Below are positions 61,601 through 64,000 of a stretch of 64,000 bases of DNA, piece by piece. The notes beneath the pieces are model-generated. The model saw only the letters and a program-made list of their open reading frames with translations, ran no database searches and had not been told where the DNA came from. The stretch's first letter is position 1. The number at the start of each line of letters is the position of its first letter. Where the stretch lies: NCBI GenBank assembly GCA_964036045.1, contig OZ038379.1:110919611-110983610 (forward strand), in the 5' to 3' direction. A program made the position numbers and the translations under genes. The DNA is from Eutreptiella sp. 'Long Island Sound 2002' (taxonomy: Eukaryota; Euglenozoa; Euglenophyceae; Eutreptiales; Eutreptiaceae).

Positions 61601-64000
61601 CGTGGGGCTGCGTAGGGGCGCAGCAGCGTGGGGCTGCGTTGGAGTGCAGCGTGGGGCTGCACAGGGGTGCAGCAGCGTGGGGCTGCGCTGGAGTGCAGCG
61701 TGGGGCTGCGTAGGGGCGCAGCAGCGTGGGGCTGCGCCGGAGTGCAGCGTGGGGCTGCGCACGGGCGCAGCAGCGTGGGGCTGCGCTGGAGTGCAGCGTG
61801 GGGCTGCGTAGGGGCGCAGCAGCGTGGGGCTGCGCTGGAGTGCAGCGTGGGGCTGCGTAGGGGCGCAGCAGCGTGGGGCTGCGCTGGAGTGCAGCGTGGG
61901 GCTGCGTAGGGGCGCAGCAGCGTGGGGCTGCGCTGGAGTGCAGCGTGGGGCTGCGCAGGGGTGCAGCAGCGTGGGGCTGCGCTGGAGTGCAGCGTGGGGC
62001 TGCGTAGGGGCGCAGCAGCGTGGGGCTGCGCTGGAGTGCAGCGTGGGGCGGCGCAGGGGCGCGGCAGCGTGGGGCTGCGCTGGAGTGCAGCGTGGGGCTG
62101 CACAGGGGCGCAGCAGCGTGGGGCTGCGCTGGAGTGCAGCGTGGGGCCGCACAGGGGTGCAGCAGCGTGGGGCTGCGCTGGAGTGCAGCGTGGGGCTGCG
62201 TAGGGGCGTAGCAGCGTGGGGCTGCGCTGGAGTGCAGCGTGGGGCTGCGTAGGGGCGCGGCAGCGTGGGGCTGCGCTGGAGTGCAGCGTGGGGCTGCGCA
62301 GGGGCGCAGCAGCGTGGGGCTGCGCTGGAGTGCAGCGTGGGGCCGCGCAGGGGTGCAGCAGCGTGGGGCTGCGCTGGAGCGCAGCGTGGGGCTGCGTAGG
62401 GGCGCAGTAGCGTGGGGCTGCGCTGGAGTGCAGCGTGGGTCTGCGTAGGGGCGCAGCAGCGTGGGGCTGCGCTGGAGTGCAGCGTGGGGTTCCGTAGGGG
62501 CGCAGCAGCGTGGGGCTGCGCTGTAGTGCAGCGTGGGGCTGCGTAGGGGCGCAGCAGCGTGGGGCTGCGTTGGAGTGCAGCGTGGGGCTGCGCCGGGGCG
62601 CAGCAGCGTGGGGCTGCGCTGGAGTGCAGCGTGGGGCTGCGTTGGGGCGCAGCAGCGTGGGGCTGCGCTGGAGTGCAGCGTGGGGCTGCGTAGTGGCGCA
62701 GCAGCGTGGGGCTGCGCTGGAAGCGCAGCGTGGGGCTGCGTAGGGGCGCAGCAGCGTGGGGCTGCGCAGGGGCGCAGCAGCGTGCAGCTGCGCTGGAGGG
62801 CAGTGTGGGGCTGCGCAGGGGTGCAGCAGCGTGGGGCTTAGCAGGGGCGCGGCAGCCAGGGTTGTGCAGGGGCGCAGCAGCGTGGGGCTGTGCAGGGGCG
62901 TAGCAGCGAGGGCGCAGCAATCAGGGGCTGCGTAGGGGCGCAGCAGCGTGGGGCTGCGCTGGAGTGCAGCGTGGGGCTGCGCAGGGGCGCATCAGCGTGG
63001 GGCTGCGCTGGAGGCAGCGTGGGGCCGCGCAGGGGTGCAGCAGCGTGGGGCTGCGCTGGAGTGCAGCGTGGGGCTGCATAGGGGCGCAGCAGCGTGGGGC
63101 TGCGCTGGAGTGCAGTGTGGGGCTGCGTAGGGGCGCAGCAGCGTGGGACTGCGCCGGAGTGCAGCGTGGGGCTGCGTAGGGGCGCAGCAGCGTGGGGCTG
63201 CGCTGGAGTGCAGCGTGGGGCTGCGCAGCGGCTCAGCAGCGTGGGGCTGCGCTGGAGTACAGCCAGGGGCTGCGTAGGGGCGCAGCAGCGTGGGGCTGCG
63301 CTGGAGTGCAGCGTGGGGCTGCGCAGGGGCGCATCAGCGTGGGGCTGCGCTGGGGTGCAGCGTGGGGCTGCGTAGGGGCGCAGCAGCGTGGGGCTGCGCT
63401 GGAGTGCAGCGTGGGTCTGCGTAGGGGCGCAGCAGCGTGGGGCTGCGCTGGAGTGCAGCGTGGGGTTGCGTAGGGGCTCAGCAGCGTGGGGCTGCGCTGG
63501 AGTACAGCCAGGGGCTGCGTAGGGGCGCAGCTGCGTGGGGCTGCGCTGGAGTGCAGCGTGGGGCTGCGCAGGGGCGCATTAGCGTGGGGCTGCGCTGGGG
63601 TGCAGCGTGGGGCTGCGTAGGGGCGCAACAGCGTGGGGCTGCGCTGGAGTGCAGCGTGGGTCTGCGTAGGGGCGCAGCAGCGTGGGGCTGCGCTGGAGTG
63701 CAGCGTGGGGCTGCGCAGGGGTGCAGCAGCGTGGGGCTGCGCAGGTGCGCAGCAGCGTGCAGCTGCGTTGGAGGGCAGCGTGGGGTTGCGCAGGGGTGCA
63801 GCAGCGTGGGGCTGCGCAGGGGTGCAGCAGCGTGGGGCTGTGCAGGGGTGCAGCAGCGTGGGGCTGCGCAGGGGTGCAGCAGCGTGGGGCTGCGCACGGG
63901 TGCAGCAGCGTGGGGCTGCGTAGGGGCGCAGCAGCGTGGGGCTGCGCTGGAGTGCAGCGTGGGGCTGCGCAGGGGCGCAGCAGCGTGGGGCTGCGCCGGG
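58662..64000 (+). repeat. GC-rich hairpin minisatellite; regular 49-bp array from ~61,240
   Basis: Built from ~23-26-base modules that begin GTGGGGCTGCGC. From 58,662 to about 61,230 module length and order are irregular, with local duplications (59,277 against 59,663, offset 386; about 60,577-60,777 against 60,777-60,977). From about 61,240 to the window end a 23+26-base dimer of 49 bp repeats some 55 times. Most modules contain an inverted repeat such as GCTGCGC-AGGG-GCGCAGC. The unit contains no stop codon on the minus strand, so frames of up to 748 codons are open there. The right end is outside the window. Confidence 0.93.

Noticed and set aside
58476-62920. Minus-strand open frames of 748, 744 and 631 codons rich in Ala, Pro, Arg and Cys
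   Set aside because: The minisatellite has no stop in this direction. Because 49 is not a multiple of three, all frames cycle through the same peptide; other frames are also open.
1-64000. Telomere repeat at either edge
   Set aside because: No short TTAGGG-like or related telomeric array was seen; both edges lie within longer-period arrays.

Overview
This window looks like repeat-dominated nuclear DNA of a eukaryote, probably a microalga or other protist; the lineage cannot be fixed from the sequence. The evidence is a 35-kb satellite with higher-order structure, (TA)n, (CA)n and poly-G/C tracts, a gene that only reads through when GT-AG introns are removed, LINE-type and LTR-type retroelement remnants, and a DNA transposon with terminal inverted repeats. 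There is no operon structure and no ribosome-binding-site pattern.

Layout. 1-35,398 is one tandem array of a ~412-bp satellite (about 86 monomers), entering from the left edge and containing several nested higher-order duplications. 35,399-37,700 is low-density sequence with a tRNA-like patch and C-rich tracts. 37,713-38,594 is a decayed retroelement ORF ending in a recognisable RNase H domain, followed by its 3' repeat, which recurs at 53,275-53,845. 39,064-40,000 (minus) is a coding-like but frame-broken ORF with a CxxC motif. 41,530-42,300 (minus) is a retropepsin-like LTR-retrotransposon relic.

The most notable object is 42,818-48,133, a 5.3-kb DNA transposon. It has 25-bp terminal inverted repeats (24/25 identical) and a perfect 5-bp target duplication, ATGTT. 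It carries two minus-strand genes. Gene B (~790 aa after correcting two homopolymer breaks) is a candidate transposase of no family I can name. Gene A (374 aa) has four exons whose summed length is exactly 375 codons, and ends in an acidic/lysine-rich tail. The two are 15 nt apart and might be spliced into one protein. Eight copies of a palindrome, GGGCACTGCAGTGCCC, lie inside the element and nowhere else in the window. They are good candidates for the element's own binding sites.

48,139-57,450 is a mosaic of dispersed repeats: a ~510-bp family present three times, a 197-bp poly-C tandem array, an ~850-bp element with inverted ends, and (TA)n tracts that seem to serve as insertion targets. 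57,450-58,660 is very GC-rich sequence with a 283-bp-spaced duplication. 58,662-64,000 is a GC-rich minisatellite that becomes a regular 49-bp array and runs off the right edge; each half-unit can form a 7-bp hairpin.

Most long open frames here are consequences of repeats that lack stop codons, not genes. Only the transposon genes look potentially functional. Each of the three coding-like loci with frame breaks is broken by exactly one surplus base in a homopolymer, so assembly error should be excluded before calling them dead.
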